Shown here piece by piece: positions 22,559-23,484 of a stretch of DNA of 23,484 bases. Source of the stretch: Pseudorhodobacter antarcticus (GTDB taxonomy: Bacteria > Pseudomonadota > Alphaproteobacteria > Rhodobacterales > Rhodobacteraceae); contig CAMAQR010000056.1 in assembly GCA_945860375.1 (NCBI GenBank), forward strand, positions 1 through 23,484, read 5' to 3'. The notes below the pieces were generated by a model. The model did no database searches and was not told the DNA's origin. It was given only the letters and a program-made list of their open reading frames with translations. Made by a program: the position numbers and the translations under genes. Every line of letters starts with the position of its first letter. Positions within the stretch are counted from its first letter, which is position 1.

Positions 22559-23484
22559 ATGAAGACCGGAGATGTCAGCTTCTGGTATGCCGACATCGGC
22601 CTGCCCCAGACCCGCCGTGCAGCCCTGACCGGCGATACGACGGCCGATGTAGCCATCATCGGTGCGGGGTATACCGGCCTTTGGACGGCCTATTATTTGC
22701 GCAAGGCGGACCCATCGCTTCGGGTTGTGGTGCTGGAAAAGGAGTTCGCCGGATACGGCGCCTCGGGCCGCAACGGCGGCTGGCTGACCGGCGGCTTTGC
22801 CTGGGACCATGACCGCTATGCCGCCGACCGGGGGCGCGAGGCGGTGCTGGACATGGTCCGCGCGATGGGAGGCACCGTTGCCGAGGTCATGCGTGTCGCA
22901 CAGGAAGAGGGGATTGAGGCCGACATCTTGCCGACCGATGAGTTGATCGTCGCCACCACCCGCGCACAGCTTGACCGGCTGAAGGGCGAGGTCGCCCATC
23001 GTCAGTCCTGGGGCGAAGCGGGCCAGGTTTATGAGATCACCGCCGATGAAGCCCGCGCCCGGGTCAATATCCCCGGCATCATGGGCGGCATGGTGGCCAA
23101 GGGCGTGGCCCGGGTGCAGCCTGCCAAACTGGTGCGCGGCCTGGCCGACGCCGCCGAACGCGCCGGTGCTGTGATCCACGAGGGAACGGCCGTCCTCAGC
23201 TACGCAAGCGGTCAGGTGGTCACCGATCGCGGCACCGTCCGGGCACCCATCATCCTGCGCGCGACCGAAGGCTTTACCGCCGGTCTTCCCGGCCACAAGC
23301 GGGAATGGCTGCCGCTGAACACGGCTCAGATCGTGACGCCGCCCTTGCCGCAATCGGTCTGGGATCAGATCGGCTGGTCGGGGCATGAGATTTTCGCCGA
23401 CTATGCCAATTCCTATTGCTACTGTCAGCGCACCCAGGACGGGCGCATCGCCCTTGGTGGGCGCGGCATTCCTTATCGGTTCGG
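22559..23484 (+). CDS. FAD-dependent amine/amino-acid oxidoreductase (DadA/PuuB-like), partial
   Basis: The gene runs off the right end; 308 residues are visible of an expected 430-460. The ATG at 22559 follows a GAGGG. The N-terminus SFWYADIGLP is typical of gamma-glutamylputrescine oxidase-like and other DAO-family enzymes. The Rossmann motif VAIIGAGYTGLWTAYYL (31-47) ends at Glu60 (VVVLEKE), and GYGASGRNGGW (65-75) binds the FAD. Later VAKGVARVQPAKLVRGLADAAERAG resembles the substrate-domain entry of the family. The expected reaction is oxidative deamination of an amine or imino acid, delivering an aldehyde and ammonia. It is divergent from the phosphorylase-aldolase unit and may belong to the same regulon, but the link is by position only. 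Confidence 0.88.
   Translation, partial: MKTGDVSFWYADIGLPQTRRAALTGDTTADVAIIGAGYTGLWTAYYLRKADPSLRVVVLEKEFAGYGASGRNGGWLTGGFAWDHDRYAADRGREAVLDMVRAMGGTVAEVMRVAQEEGIEADILPTDELIVATTRAQLDRLKGEVAHRQSWGEAGQVYEITADEARARVNIPGIMGGMVAKGVARVQPAKLVRGLADAAERAGAVIHEGTAVLSYASGQVVTDRGTVRAPIILRATEGFTAGLPGHKREWLPLNTAQIVTPPLPQSVWDQIGWSGHEIFADYANSYCYCQRTQDGRIALGGRGIPYRF

Overview
The window is GC-rich DNA (roughly 60-65% by eye) from an alphaproteobacterium. The protein families and gene style fit Rhodobacterales (a Roseobacter- or Paracoccus-like organism). That placement rests on recognition only; no search was run. The window divides into a scarred, mobile-element-marked left part and one large catabolic locus on the right.

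Positions 1-2300 hold a phage-type hypothetical gene, a dead chimeric transposase (IS481-type N-terminus joined to an IS3-type C-terminus), a CGG trinucleotide tract and a Stf0-type sulfotransferase gene on the minus strand. Divergent from it, 2410-6126 is a tight four-gene plus-strand operon: DegT/WecE-type sugar aminotransferase, DUF849/BKACE beta-keto acid cleavage enzyme, glycosyltransferase, and NeuD/PglD-type acyltransferase. Every junction is an ATGA overlap. It looks like a surface amino-sugar module; the BKACE gene is the unexpected member.

Positions 6127-7950 are debris: a phage tail-type fragment, a patch of GGAATCCA/GGAAGCCA repeats with two similar hairpins, and a truncated DUF1989 gene running head-on into a truncated minus-strand gene of unknown family. 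The junction near 7770 looks like a deletion or rearrangement joint.

Positions 7956-22205 are the most interesting part. A minus-strand operon of about 11.6 kb reads, in transcription order: MtnA-like isomerase, class III aminotransferase, fused double ECF ATPase, EcfT, MTA/MTI-type phosphorylase, ECF S component, MTA/SAH-deaminase-type amidohydrolase, two CoA-transferase-family subunits, a CaiB-type CoA-transferase, an AhpD/carboxymuconolactone-decarboxylase-like protein, and a small membrane protein. A LysR regulator gene is divergent from the isomerase. Beyond it lies a second minus-strand unit with a second MTI-type phosphorylase and a class II aldolase. Together the enzymes can be ordered as uptake, deamination, phosphorolysis, aldose-ketose isomerisation and aldol cleavage, that is, a DHAP-shunt-like salvage route for 5'-modified nucleosides (methylthioadenosine or 5'-deoxyadenosine). 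It has its own predicted transporter, and CoA chemistry and an aminotransferase for the C2 fragment or a related compound. The window ends inside a divergent FAD-dependent amine/amino-acid oxidoreductase gene.
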